Below, in pieces: positions 55,293-64,000 of a DNA stretch of 64,000 bases. The DNA lies in contig CM035428.1 of the NCBI GenBank assembly GCA_020310875.1, positions 108,082,745-108,146,744 of the forward strand. The letters run 5' to 3'. Under the pieces are notes generated by a model. It was not told the DNA's origin. It was given only the letters and a program-made list of their open reading frames with translations, and ran no database searches. Each line of letters opens with the position of its first letter. Position 1 is the stretch's first letter. The position numbers and the translations under genes were made by a program. This DNA is from Ceratopteris richardii. Its lineage: Eukaryota > Streptophyta > Polypodiopsida > Polypodiales > Pteridaceae.

Positions 55293-55575
55293 GTTCCATG
55301 CTCACACTAAGCACATTGAGGTGCATTATCACTATGTCAGGGAGAGGTTCTCTGCTGGGGATATCAACTTGGCATATGTGCCCACGCAGGAGAACATTGC
55401 AGACATTTTCACGAAGGCTCTGCCTAGGGAGAAGTCTGAAGCTTTCTGCAAAGCTTTGGACTTACTTCCTTTGTGGAGTGATTTCCACATAGCTTGGCAC
55501 TTCCTTATACATGAGAGCCAACTCCTTGTTCACCGCATCACTCCCAGGGGGGGATTTGTTGATATATTTAGGTAG
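55293..55575 (+). pseudogene. Copia A RNase H C-terminal end (downstream of nested element)
   Basis: Continues exactly where 48771 stopped, after the repeated GTTCC: FHAHTKHIEVHYHYVRERF, AYVPTQENIADIFTKALPRE, then the 3' untranslated region and polypurine tract CAGGGGGGGATT (about 55545-55556). Confidence 0.9.
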
Positions 55576-55785
55576 TGATGTGTGTGAACACACTAGGACC
55601 GTCGAGGCACTTTTTCCATCTTTGGGAGGTTTTTTTCCCCCGGCTTGTATATATGCATATTGCCCTAATGGGCTACATATCTTTGTACATTCTCTAGTAA
55701 TACATTTAGTATTGTGTGTTGGGCTCCAAGCTTCTTCTTCTTCCTTGTGTTGTTCGCGTGCTTGTGTAGGCGTCTAACTCCAACA
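55557..55785 (+). repeat. Copia A 3' LTR (complete, 229 bp)
   Basis: TGTTGATATATTTAGG...GTCTAACTCCAACA, beginning TGTTG and ending CAACA. This is the most complete A LTR in the window and the reference for the others. TATA-like TTGTATATATG near 55645. Confidence 0.95.
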
Positions 55786-55789
55786 CTCT

Positions 55790-55858
55790 ACTCTCATTGC
55801 TCCTTGTAGTATTTGAACCCAAGACCTCCCACTAGATGCTCAAAGAACTTAACCATTT
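55790..55858 (-). repeat. tRNA-like (SINE-type) segment
   Basis: The minus strand has ATGGTTAAGTTC (A-box-like) and GGTCTTGGGTTCAAATAC (B-box-like) about 35 bases apart, directly beside the copia A 3' flank. Likely a tRNA-derived SINE head; no tail identified. Confidence 0.4.
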
Positions 55859-56049
55859 TTAGAGAAACAAAAACTTATAAGTAAATCCAACATCAAGATT
55901 TTGGCCCAACAAAATACCAACCAATTGATAACCAATTTCATATCTATTTCAACCAACAAGAGATAGATGTCAAAACCATGCTTTATAAAACTCTAACCCC
56001 CCTTGGAAAACATTTTTTTCCTGGAAAATAGATCTATAAAAAACTCTAG

Positions 56050-57950
56050 GCATCTGTGTAAGCCCATAATCCAAAAATCTAGAGTGTGTTTTCATCACTA
56101 TTCATTTTTTACTCCACTATTGTATGGCTGCTACCCAAATGATTCAAAGCACCATCCTGATTTTCACTTGATAAGCAAGATCAAGTGGAAATCATGTAAA
56201 GAATGAAAAGGGTGGACCAAAAGACATCCTTTCCCAATTTACTAATTTTTCTATGTGCTATCTAGGCAATAACATGTGATGTGGGTGGATTCTAGGTATC
56301 CCTAGAAAACAATTTCTATGTCAATCCATTTTTAGGAATCATTAAAGCATGGACCTAACACAATGGGTGGGTTCTCATACTATTTTAAGACTTTCAAATT
56401 TTCCTTCATATTCACTTGAATTTGGTTTAGGGAATGAATTGTAATGTAGGTTGTCCAAAACATCTAATTTAGATTTTTTCCATGGTCCACTTTCAACCAA
56501 CCTTTACTAAATTTTTACTTAATTAGTGTGTCAAAATAGAATTTAAAGTCCTAGGTAGAATGGAGGAGAAATTAATCCTAACACCTTTGGTCAACCTTTA
56601 CTTCAATTAGACCAAAGAAAATCCTAAGTGCATTTTTATCCAACAGAGGATAGTTTTTGCAAATACTTAACTTTTTTGGAATTGTCAAATCTATGAGAAA
56701 TTCCTACTCTATTCTCTTCTAGAGCTCACCTGTCTTTGTTAAAGAAGATGGAAATCCAACTTTATCCATTGTGGTTTTCTATAAGAACTTGCTTGAAATA
56801 GATTCAGATAAATGATCCACCTTAATACGTAGAAAGCATCTTCTAAAATTGAATGGTTTACACAAAATGTCTATCTAGAAATTTAATTTATTTACCTATT
56901 TGAACTAGCTAAAGCTGAACTTTGCAAAAATGAGTCAAATAATCCACTCGAGTCAAATCCAAAGTCTTGATAGAAACACAACTTTATGTAACCGATTAGA
57001 AACACAACTCTATGTAATTGATTCAATTGTCTAGGACACAAACTGACTTGAACGAAACTCTATGAGACCCAAATCTTTATCTCTTCATAGATCTATTCAA
57101 GTTAAGATGATGCATCTAAACTATCTTAAAGAGAATTAAAATAAATTCTTAAGAGATTCTTTAAGTGAACCTAAAGTATCAATAGATGCTAGTGTGTTAT
57201 TAAACATCAATGTTTTGGCCCACCAAGATTCTTTAAAGAGTCTCTTGAGAATCCTCACTACAATGCAATTCTAATTCATAAGTCTGAGTCAAGAGATTGG
57301 TTTCACTAAGTTGTACTATCAAATGGGTGCTCTTGTCTTAGAAAAACTTAGTCTAATTAATCTTGGTTGAAGAGATCTTACGAGTTCTTTTGTCTTCAAA
57401 AAATTATTCAATTTTTTTCAATCTCATACTTTTCTTTGAAGTCTCAAAATTCAACTAAGACCATGCTTTTTGCATTCGAATTTGAATGAAGATCGTGGAA
57501 GTTATTAGCTAATTATCTTCTAACTTCCTTTTTTATTTGTACTTAAATTGTTTTCGAGGATATAAGAGTAAATTTATCTAATTAAACATCATTTTGGAAT
57601 TTTTTATCCCCTCAGGGACTCAATGTCACTTCAAAGTTTATTCCAAGACTAAAACATACCTACCATCTCAAGGTTTGATGTCCCAGAGGACCATATTTTA
57701 TATTCAACACTTACATTTGAATGATATTTATCTTAAAGTCTAGACACATCACTCCATGTAAATATAGAGTACCTTATTTAAATTTTTTACAAGAATTCGA
57801 AGTCAATGAATTATCTCTATCTTGTAGCTATATTAGAATTCTAGTGCTTCCATCATGAGATTGTTCTAGAATGGTAGGATTTCAAGGACCCTCTCAGATG
57901 AAACGTATGCTACATTATTCATTATTTGAGAAATTTTGTGTTCGTGGATA
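56050..57950 (-). repeat. Dispersed noncoding repeat R1, longest copy
   Basis: 56050-57080 matches 42100-43250 inverted; about 57260-57890 matches about 20760-21420 on the same strand. This copy therefore links two otherwise separate fragments into one element of at least 1.8 kb. No ORF or known terminus. Confidence 0.6.
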
Positions 57951-58830
57951 ACAAAGAAATTGTATGAAGAAATCCCACTATTTGATCTAATCATTTGGTG
58001 GCATTTCCTATTACTTAAAGAGCCTTAAATAACATTTTCAAGCTTTTTCAATCAAGATTCAATTGAGCAAATAATTCTTTGAATATTTTTTCTCATGAAA
58101 AAGCTTTCGACTAGAAATAAATTTGAATAGTCAAAGCCTACACTTTTTTAATCTTATCAAAATTTCGATGTCTTTTTATGTATATGTTGGTGTGACACTT
58201 AAGAATACATTTGAAGTACCACTATGCTGAAATACTTGTTGTAGTTGATACTAATTTACAGGATTTAGTGTTAGAGTATATATAGAGACTATAGCTAGTT
58301 AAGATAACATGAAAGATACTTGTGAGTCAATGTTATAACTATAAGTATCAAAGGAATATTTGTCTTGTATCTTTCAACATATAATTATAATCTATGACTA
58401 ATAGTATGTGAAAACAACATATTCAATCATCTATCCGAGTACTAATTGTGCATCAAGGTCGAAAAAGTAATTAGGAGAACATAAGCTAATCTTGAGGACT
58501 ACAACAAAGAGCCCTAATTCCTAGGACAATATCTCTACACGATTAGGATTAACAAAAAAATGGATATAATAAAAAAGAAAACCATTGATATGAATGAAAC
58601 AGAGACATAAACAATCAATACTATAATCAATGCAACATGATTATACCCTTATTTGGACATGAAGGATAAACTAGCAGATAAAAAAATCGTATTTTAATCA
58701 TACATAAATAAAGAATATGCAATCATACTTATCATCGTTGAACTGGAATGCAATTAATTCATAAAATTTATAAGAAGTTAATGCATCCATAAGAAGTTAT
58801 AATTTATGTTGCTTACTCATGATCCAACTT
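57951..58830. other. No gene seen
   Basis: AT-rich. Nothing recognised on either strand. Confidence 0.45.
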
Positions 58831-58834
58831 CAAA

Positions 58835-59251
58835 TTATGCTTCACGTAAAGATAAAATAGCATTCATAGTTTTTTCAAGACCATAATGGCCAAAACCTCT
58901 ACACAGGTTATATTTCATCCAATCACTGCTTAAAAAAAGACTTGCTTGGTAACCATAATGGATAAATATCTTAGCAATGAAATCCGTATATATTTTGAGT
59001 TGAGTTATTGTTTCGTTTTCACATTCAACACAAGCCAAAATTTTTCAATGTTGTTAAGCCGTTTTTCCTTGCCTACTTTGAACAAATATACCCTCATAAA
59101 TGAAATCAAGCCAAATAATATGTTGAGAATTAATAGTCATAAGAATATATTGCAATAGTTCATGTGGATGACTCGAATTGTTACCTTTAGTGTCCATATG
59201 AAAGGCCAAATAGCCATCAAACACTTTTGTATATGTTCTGTAATAAAGCAT
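58835..59251 (-). pseudogene. Coding-like fragment, unidentified
   Basis: One minus-strand frame of about 139 codons with two stops in the middle (about 59043-59056). Upstream half: YTKVFDGYLAFHMDTKGNNS, HPHELLQYILMTINSQHIIW, LDFIYEGIFVQSRQG. Downstream half: KIYTDFIAKIFIHYGYQASL, CRGFGHYGLEKTMNAILSLR. The composition looks protein-like rather than random, but I recognise no family; it is not copia or gypsy pol as far as I can tell. It ends next to repeat R2. Confidence 0.35.
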
Positions 59252-59261
59252 ATAGTGGCTT

Positions 59262-59475
59262 GGTCAACCACAAATAGGAGTTCGACCGCATTTGTAAAAC
59301 CTAGGAAATTTGTGTTCCTGCTCTATGTGTACTTTATGGTTTCTGCATATTCTATAGGTCCCATGAGGAGTGCTATGTGCAACATCTAGAGCTTGGTTTT
59401 GTAGTAGGAGGTTATCATCGTGAAGCTCACGTCAAGGGAATCCACCATGGTACATCATGATCACACCATTTCACG
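59262..59475. repeat. Dispersed repeat R2, copy 2
   Basis: Same-strand match to 7371-7575, including CATTTGTAAAACCTAGGAAA and GGAATCCACCATGGTACATC. Confidence 0.6.
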
Positions 59476-59689
59476 GGCATGAGAGCTGTTAAAAAAAAAG
59501 TGTTTTGCTCTTGTGTGAGGGAAGAGAGCACCCACCTACCCACCTATGGATTTCTCCAAGGTTTATGACCAAAGTGGTAACCAAGGCATAGACCTTGCCA
59601 TACCTTTTCATCTGAGTCACCGAAGTCACCATTGGTGTCATTGACTACGTGTGAGGGAGGACCTCAATGATCAAGGAAGGCGAAAGTTT

Positions 59690-59760
59690 GTAGTACTACC
59701 TAGGAGGTCACCTATCGAAGTACTGTTCTCCTTAGATTTGGCCTAACTAGATATCTCTTG
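59690..59760 (-). repeat. 5S-rRNA-like relic (possible Cassandra-type LTR piece)
   Basis: On the minus strand, 57 bases (59759-59703) align without gaps to the 3' half of plant 5S rRNA as I recall it, with about 35 identities. The match is strongest over the internal promoter: AGTTAGGC (A box), AGTAC, and GATAGGTGACCTCC (C box; 5S has GATGGGTGACCTCC). The 5' half is not recognisable. It is not a functional 5S gene. In plants such pieces occur as 5S pseudogenes and in LTRs of Cassandra elements; no second LTR was found here. Confidence 0.6.
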
Positions 59761-60289
59761 ACACTAAGCTACACCCTTGTGATATTTGAAAAGGAGAAAA
59801 TACTAAGTTTCACATTAATTTGAACATGTTTTCGGCCCTCAAGCTTCATTCTTTGCATTTTGGGGTGACTCTTAGAACCAACTTGGAGTACTTTCACAAA
59901 TAATTCTCTTTAGACAGGTTTTAGGATATCAAGAAGAGTGTCCTCTATACTTCTTTGACAATGAATATTCATATTTGGAGCTATTTCTTCAACCACACTA
60001 GTAAATTTATAGGTTTTTGGAAAGTCTTTTAGTTGTGATGGAAGCAACCATCACAAGTTTATGCGAGCTTTTGAGCCTAAAGAACATAGTTAATAGACAC
60101 TTGTAGGTGTTTTTGGCTGGTGTTTGGGTTGTAAATTCAGCTTTTCAATGTCATTTTATTGCATATACTGATCATATACACACTATGTACACCTTTGTGG
60201 ATATCACTTATGTAGGTGCACATACATTCTCACGTCATCCTTTTCGTTGGTCATTGCTATTCATTAATCCATTTTTGTAGGGAGAGAAA
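59761..60289. other. No gene seen
   Basis: Nothing recognised; a few CA/TA-rich stretches near 60165-60190. Confidence 0.45.
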
Positions 60290-60692
60290 ACAAGGTAAAA
60301 GATGTTCAATGGAATAAGAGTAGCAGTAGATCAAGGAAAAGGGGTATTGAATGCCATTTTTGTCATAAGAAAGGAAGACTCAAGAAAAAATCTTATGCAT
60401 TAAAGAATGCTAAAGGTAAAGGATAGAATGTTGATGGGCATGTTAAATAGCTACTTGCACTGTGAAGATTAAAGAAATTAATGCTATTTTTGATGATGTT
60501 GATGTGTTGAGACTTGAAAGATTTGTGCCTAGTGAGGCTCTTATGGCTAGCTCTCTTTCCCACACATGGCTCCTAGATTGTGGTGTTCTTTCCATGTGAG
60601 GCCACATAGAGAATGGCTCTCTGAGTATGCAACAAAGTCTCTTGGTTTTATGAGACTTGGTGACTCTTTTGAGTGTATTGTTGTTAGGATTG
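60290..60692 (+). pseudogene. Old copia gag zinc knuckle and protease remnant
   Basis: CHFCHKKGRLKKKSYA at about 60349-60396 is a knuckle of CX2CX4HX4C type with His and last Cys changed. After frameshifts HTWLLDCG (about 60565) corresponds to the protease active site, with DCG for DSG, and HVRPHREWLSEYATKSLGFM (60590-60660) to the segment that follows it. The match ends at 60692, where the copia C LTR starts, suggesting that C inserted into this older element. Confidence 0.7.
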
Positions 60693-61875
60693 TGTTGGAG
60701 CAAGTCTATGACAAGCCTAAGTATTGGCTTGAGTCTCACAAAGTCTTAGAAGAAGCCTTAAAAAGAAGACTATGTAAAGTTCACTTGTGAACTACCTCTT
60801 GTAACTTTTGAAGAGTTTACTTAATGTAAAAGTGAAAGAATCTTAAGTGGTTGAGTCCACTTGATCAAGAATGGAAAGAGGAGCCACAAATTCATGATTT
60901 GTGGTAGGTAGAGAATCAAATCAATCATTGATTGATTCGAGAGTGATTGAGGGAAGTTAGCCTCCCAAACTCAACTATAAATAGATGGCAGTTTTAGTCG
61001 TGGTTAGAGAGACCTATGTGAAGACCTCCAAGAGCTGAGCTTTATGCCATATCAAGGTGTGATTACAAGGAACACATATGTATCAGTAAGTCATTGTATT
61101 GTACAAGCAATATACTTTCATTTTCATGATTATTTGAGTTCATCTTTCCATGTTCTTGTCAAGTGTACTACTCACTGCCATTACTCTCAGTTTTTTTCAG
61201 TCAGCTTGCAGAGATGTTTTCTCTGAGCTTGGTGCATCATTTTTAGTGATTTAACTTGGTAAAGTTATCTCTATAAGTCTACTATATGATCACAAAGTTT
61301 CATGTCATTTGGATGTTGCAATCTTCAGTTATGTTCAGTTGAAGTCAATAGTGTCTGTGCATTTTCACTTCTCTGTCAGGTACCCGACTTTTTCACTCAT
61401 CTTGTTAGAGGTGTTTCTCAGTGGTTACTTATTCAAATTCAGTGATTCAAAGCTTGTTGGATTTAGCTTACTGTTTAGTATAACCATACAAATTTTCATA
61501 ATCATTGGAGTCCTACATTTTGAGTTATGTTGATTTTTCTGCTCACTGGTCTCAAACTGTAGCAGCCCGTGAAAATCAGGATGATGTCCCCAAGAGGAAT
61601 TAAGCTAATTGCTGTTGTGCTCAGAGAATTATGTAAAACACTGGACAGGTGTATGAACCAAGAATAGCAAGTTTTCACCTCTGAGCTAACTCCAACTTAT
61701 CTGTTTTGATCTATCTTTTTGAGAGTGATCTTCCAAGGTACATAGGGTGTCTAATACATCCATTGGCAAGCTACAAGGGCCCACCATATACTCCTGGAGT
61801 TCATTTGGCTGGTGTAGATCAAGGATTTTGCAACACCTCTTCATCTTCAAGCACATACCTATCCATCTCTTCACA
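60693..61875 (+). repeat. Copia C 5' LTR
   Basis: TGTTGGAGCAAGTC...CATCTCTTCACA (TG...CA), 1183 bp. TATA box TATAAATA at 60976-60983. The start is chosen from the TGTTGG terminus and from the point where the older copia protease stops; the partner LTR is outside the window, so it is not confirmed. Confidence 0.8.
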
Positions 61876-61876
61876 G

Positions 61877-61888
61877 TGGTATCAGAGC
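61877..61888 (+). promoter_or_regulatory. Copia C primer-binding site
   Basis: TGGTATCAGAGC, exact initiator-tRNA-Met type, one base after the LTR. Confidence 0.95.
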
Positions 61889-61901
61889 AAGGTTGGACAA
61901 C

Positions 61902-64000
61902 ATGGCAGATGGATTTCCTTCATCAATTGACAAATTGGACAGAGGTAACTACTCAGCTTGGTCATTAAGAATGGAAGCCTATCTCCAAGGTAGAAGTTTA
62001 TATGGTTATGTGGCTGGAGATGAAGTTATGCCAAGTTTCAGGAACAAAAGTCAACCAACACAAGAAGAGCAAGAAAGATTGAGCACATGGTGCTCCAAGG
62101 ATGCACTTGCAAGGTCTTATCTCCTCAACTCTATCTCAGATTTTTTGTTGCCTCACATTAGAAGTTGTAAGACATCTCAGGAAGTGTGGGATGCACTTGA
62201 AGCTTTCTTTTCTTCAAGTACTAAAGCTAGGAAGCATCAACTATGGCTTGATTTCACAACTCTCAAGAAGGCTCCCAAACAAAATGTGACTGATTTTGTC
62301 ACAAAGCTCAAGGACATAGCAGATCAGTTGGGAAGCATTGGAGAGGTAATAGATGAAGAGCAAATTATAAGGCAGGTCATCAATGGCTTGAAGGCAGATG
62401 ACAAGTGGGAAGCATTCACCACAGCTATGGATTTGTACATGGACATGCATGTACCTGATTTCAATACACTCATTGGACAACTACTTACCCAAGAGGCAAA
62501 GCTTATAAAAAATGGAGAAAGCTCTAAAGGTAATCAATCTTCAGCTTTATACACTGATAAAAGCAAGTCCAAAGATAACAAAGGAAAGGCAAAGAAAGTG
62601 GATGATGAAGCAGGTACATATCAAGCTAACTATGCAGGTAGAGGAAGACATGGCAGAGGTAGAGGAAGAGGAGGTAGACAAGGCAGGGGGAGATCCCAAG
62701 ACTCCAACTCATGTTCTATTTGTGGATTAACTAATCATAGAACTGAAAATTTCTTTAGGAATTCCAGGAATCAAAGAGGCAGAGGATACAATAGAGGAAG
62801 TTATGGCTACTCAAGAGGAAGGTTCAACAACTACCATGGCAACTACAACAACTAGAATCATTCAAACTATCAAGGAGGCTACAAAGGAAGGAGAGACTAC
62901 AATAACTACACTGAAGAATCAAACAAAGAGGATTCATTATTGATCATGAACATGGCTATGCCAAAAGGTAAATCTAATGAGCATGTTTTCTACATAGATT
63001 CAGGTTGTTCAAATCATGTGGCAGGAAATGTGGCACTCCTATCAGATTTAGAAGATCCAAGGAATAAGCATGAGGTACAAATAGGAGATGATACAAAACA
63101 TCCTGCGGAGAAAATAGGCAATGTCAAAGCACCTGATGGAAACATCAACCTACTCAGTAAGGTACTCTATGTCCCTACCATTACAAAGAATTTGATAAGT
63201 GTTGGGCAGATAGTAGAGAAAGGGTTGCAAGTCAGGTTCACAAAAGCAAGAGCATTTGTTGAAGATCCAAGTCAAGGATTCAGAAGAATTGCAAAAGGTG
63301 AAAAGACAGGTAGATTGTTCACATTTGAATTACAGGACACTAGAAACATTGCTCTCTTTAATTATGGTAGTCAGACAGTCATAGAATTGGAAGTATGGCA
63401 CAAAAGGTTAGCACATATTGGTGAAAGGTCATTAAAGCAAATCTGCAGGGACCAAAGTGTACTTGGACTTCCTAATTTGTCAAAACAACATATGATTTAT
63501 AAGTGTAGTGCATGTCAATTTGGAAAGTCTCACAGGTTACCATTCATGAAGAAAGGTTATATGCATGGAGATCTCTTGGAGTTGGTTCATATAGATGTAT
63601 GGGGACCTAGCAAGGAAGCTTCATTATCTGGATCAAGGTATTATGTTTCCTTTATTGATGATTGCAGCAGATGGACTATCCTATTCTTTATGAAACACAA
63701 AGATGAAGTTTTTTCATGTTTCAAAAGATATTTGGCTCTTGTGGAGAATCAAACAGGTAAATCGCTAAAAAGGCTAAGGTCAGATGGAGGGGGAGAATAC
63801 TTCTCCCATGAGTTTGATTCTTTTCTTCAAGAAAGAGGAATCAAAAGAGAGGTAACTACAAGGTACACTCGTGAGCAAAATGGAGTGGCAGAAAGGAGGA
63901 ATAGGACAATTGTTGAAGCTCCAAGGTCTATGTTAAATGAAAAGCATTTACCTAATTACTTATGGGTTGAGGCTGTATCTACAACCACTTACTTGATTAA
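61902..64000 (+). CDS. Copia C gag-pol polyprotein, 5' part, one in-frame TAG
   Basis: ATG at 61902 (MADGFPSSIDKLDRGNYSAW) is the first ATG after the primer site and matches the copy at 19545. Gag domain: EVWDALEAFFSSSTKARKHQ, VTDFVTKLKDIADQLGSIGE. Knuckle CSICGLTNHRTENFF has Phe where the fourth ligand (Cys) should be. Gly/Arg-rich flanks. A TAG lies at 62853-62855; after it the same frame stays open to the window end. Protease VFYIDSGCSNHVAGN (DSG intact). Integrase HKRLAH...CSACQFGK, LVHIDVWGPSKEA, SFIDDCSRWT and LRSDGGGEYFSHEF (D, D, E present), then NGVAERRNRTIVEA. Only the TAG and the knuckle change are visible defects. Confidence 0.9.

Larger units (their letters stand above)
46824..55785 (+). 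mobile_element. Copia A element (deleted copy) hosting nested copia B
   Basis: 5' LTR from 46824, 3' LTR to 55785, with the exact target duplication CTCTA at 46819-46823 and 55786-55790. Excluding the 6.5-kb nested element and one GTTCC copy, only about 2.4 kb is its own. The LTR is fused directly to protease (LTR tail, primer site, leader and gag missing). A second deletion jumps from the pre-integrase domain into RT, removing integrase. Plus-strand RT-RNase H is otherwise in family A order. Confidence 0.95.
60693..64000 (+). mobile_element. Copia C element, well preserved, cut by window end
   Basis: 5' LTR (60693-61875), initiator-tRNA-Met primer site, gag-protease-integrase in one frame to the last base of the window. 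RT, RNase H and the 3' LTR must lie beyond 64000 if the element is complete. Related fragments in this window: 18447-19345, 19346-20120 and 41495-42016. Confidence 0.9.

Noticed and set aside
59690..59760. Functional 5S rRNA gene
   Set aside because: Only the promoter-bearing half is recognisable, with about 39% changed positions and no 5' half.

Overview
This window is repeat-dominated nuclear DNA of a land plant with a large genome. The primer-binding sites match the plant initiator tRNA-Met (TGGTATCAGAGC type) or the TGGCGCCGTTGCCGGGGA type of plant Ty3/gypsy elements. Ty1/copia and Ty3/gypsy genes lie in every orientation, the sequence is AT-rich, and old elements are decayed but still recognisable. 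A gymnosperm or fern would fit that pattern of slow decay, but the sequence does not decide the species. I found no host gene with convincing exon structure. Almost all coding sequence belongs to retrotransposons, and most of it is broken.

Layout. 1-4.4 kb: two decayed copia pol fragments and an LTR-like piece. 4.4-7.4 kb: 5' two-thirds of a copia family I call A (minus). 9.0-10.9 kb: internally deleted A copy (plus). 10.9-14.7 kb: copia gag fragment, gypsy LTR-like and integrase pieces, a miniature LTR element (TRIM-like), and a gypsy protease/RT remnant. 14.7-17.6 kb: no genes. 17.6-20.1 kb: 3' end of an A copy next to a scrambled copia family C element whose two halves face each other. 22.5-24.6 kb: copia D pol. 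25.6-31.05 kb: full-length A-like element with target duplication AATGA, split by a 5'-truncated LINE. 32.0-32.4 kb: another A 3' end. 32.9-40.7 kb: decayed Ty3/gypsy element with an extra reading frame after integrase. 41.5-42.0 kb: isolated C-type LTR. 42.1-43.3 kb: dispersed noncoding repeat R1. 43.3-46.0 kb: 5' end of a related gypsy element (minus) whose leader holds a long AATCGCGATT-type array. 46.8-55.8 kb: A copy (target duplication CTCTA) with a young complete copia B nested in its RNase H (target duplication GTTCC). 56-60.3 kb: R1, a coding-like fragment of unknown nature and a 5S-rRNA-like relic. 60.3-64 kb: old copia gag/protease remnant, then a well-preserved C element running off the window.

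The order of some insertions can be read: copia B entered A at 48.77 kb after A had inserted, and the LINE entered the A-like element at 26.5-27.7 kb. The two B LTRs differ at about 12 of 1033 sites by my eye count, so B is the youngest datable insertion. Most RT copies have lost the YVDD site; copia B, the C fragment at 18.8 kb and the small fragment at 3.9 kb keep it. No element is demonstrably autonomous inside the window.

Coordinates of LTRs with target duplications are exact to the base. Those of decayed fragments are approximate (tens of bases).
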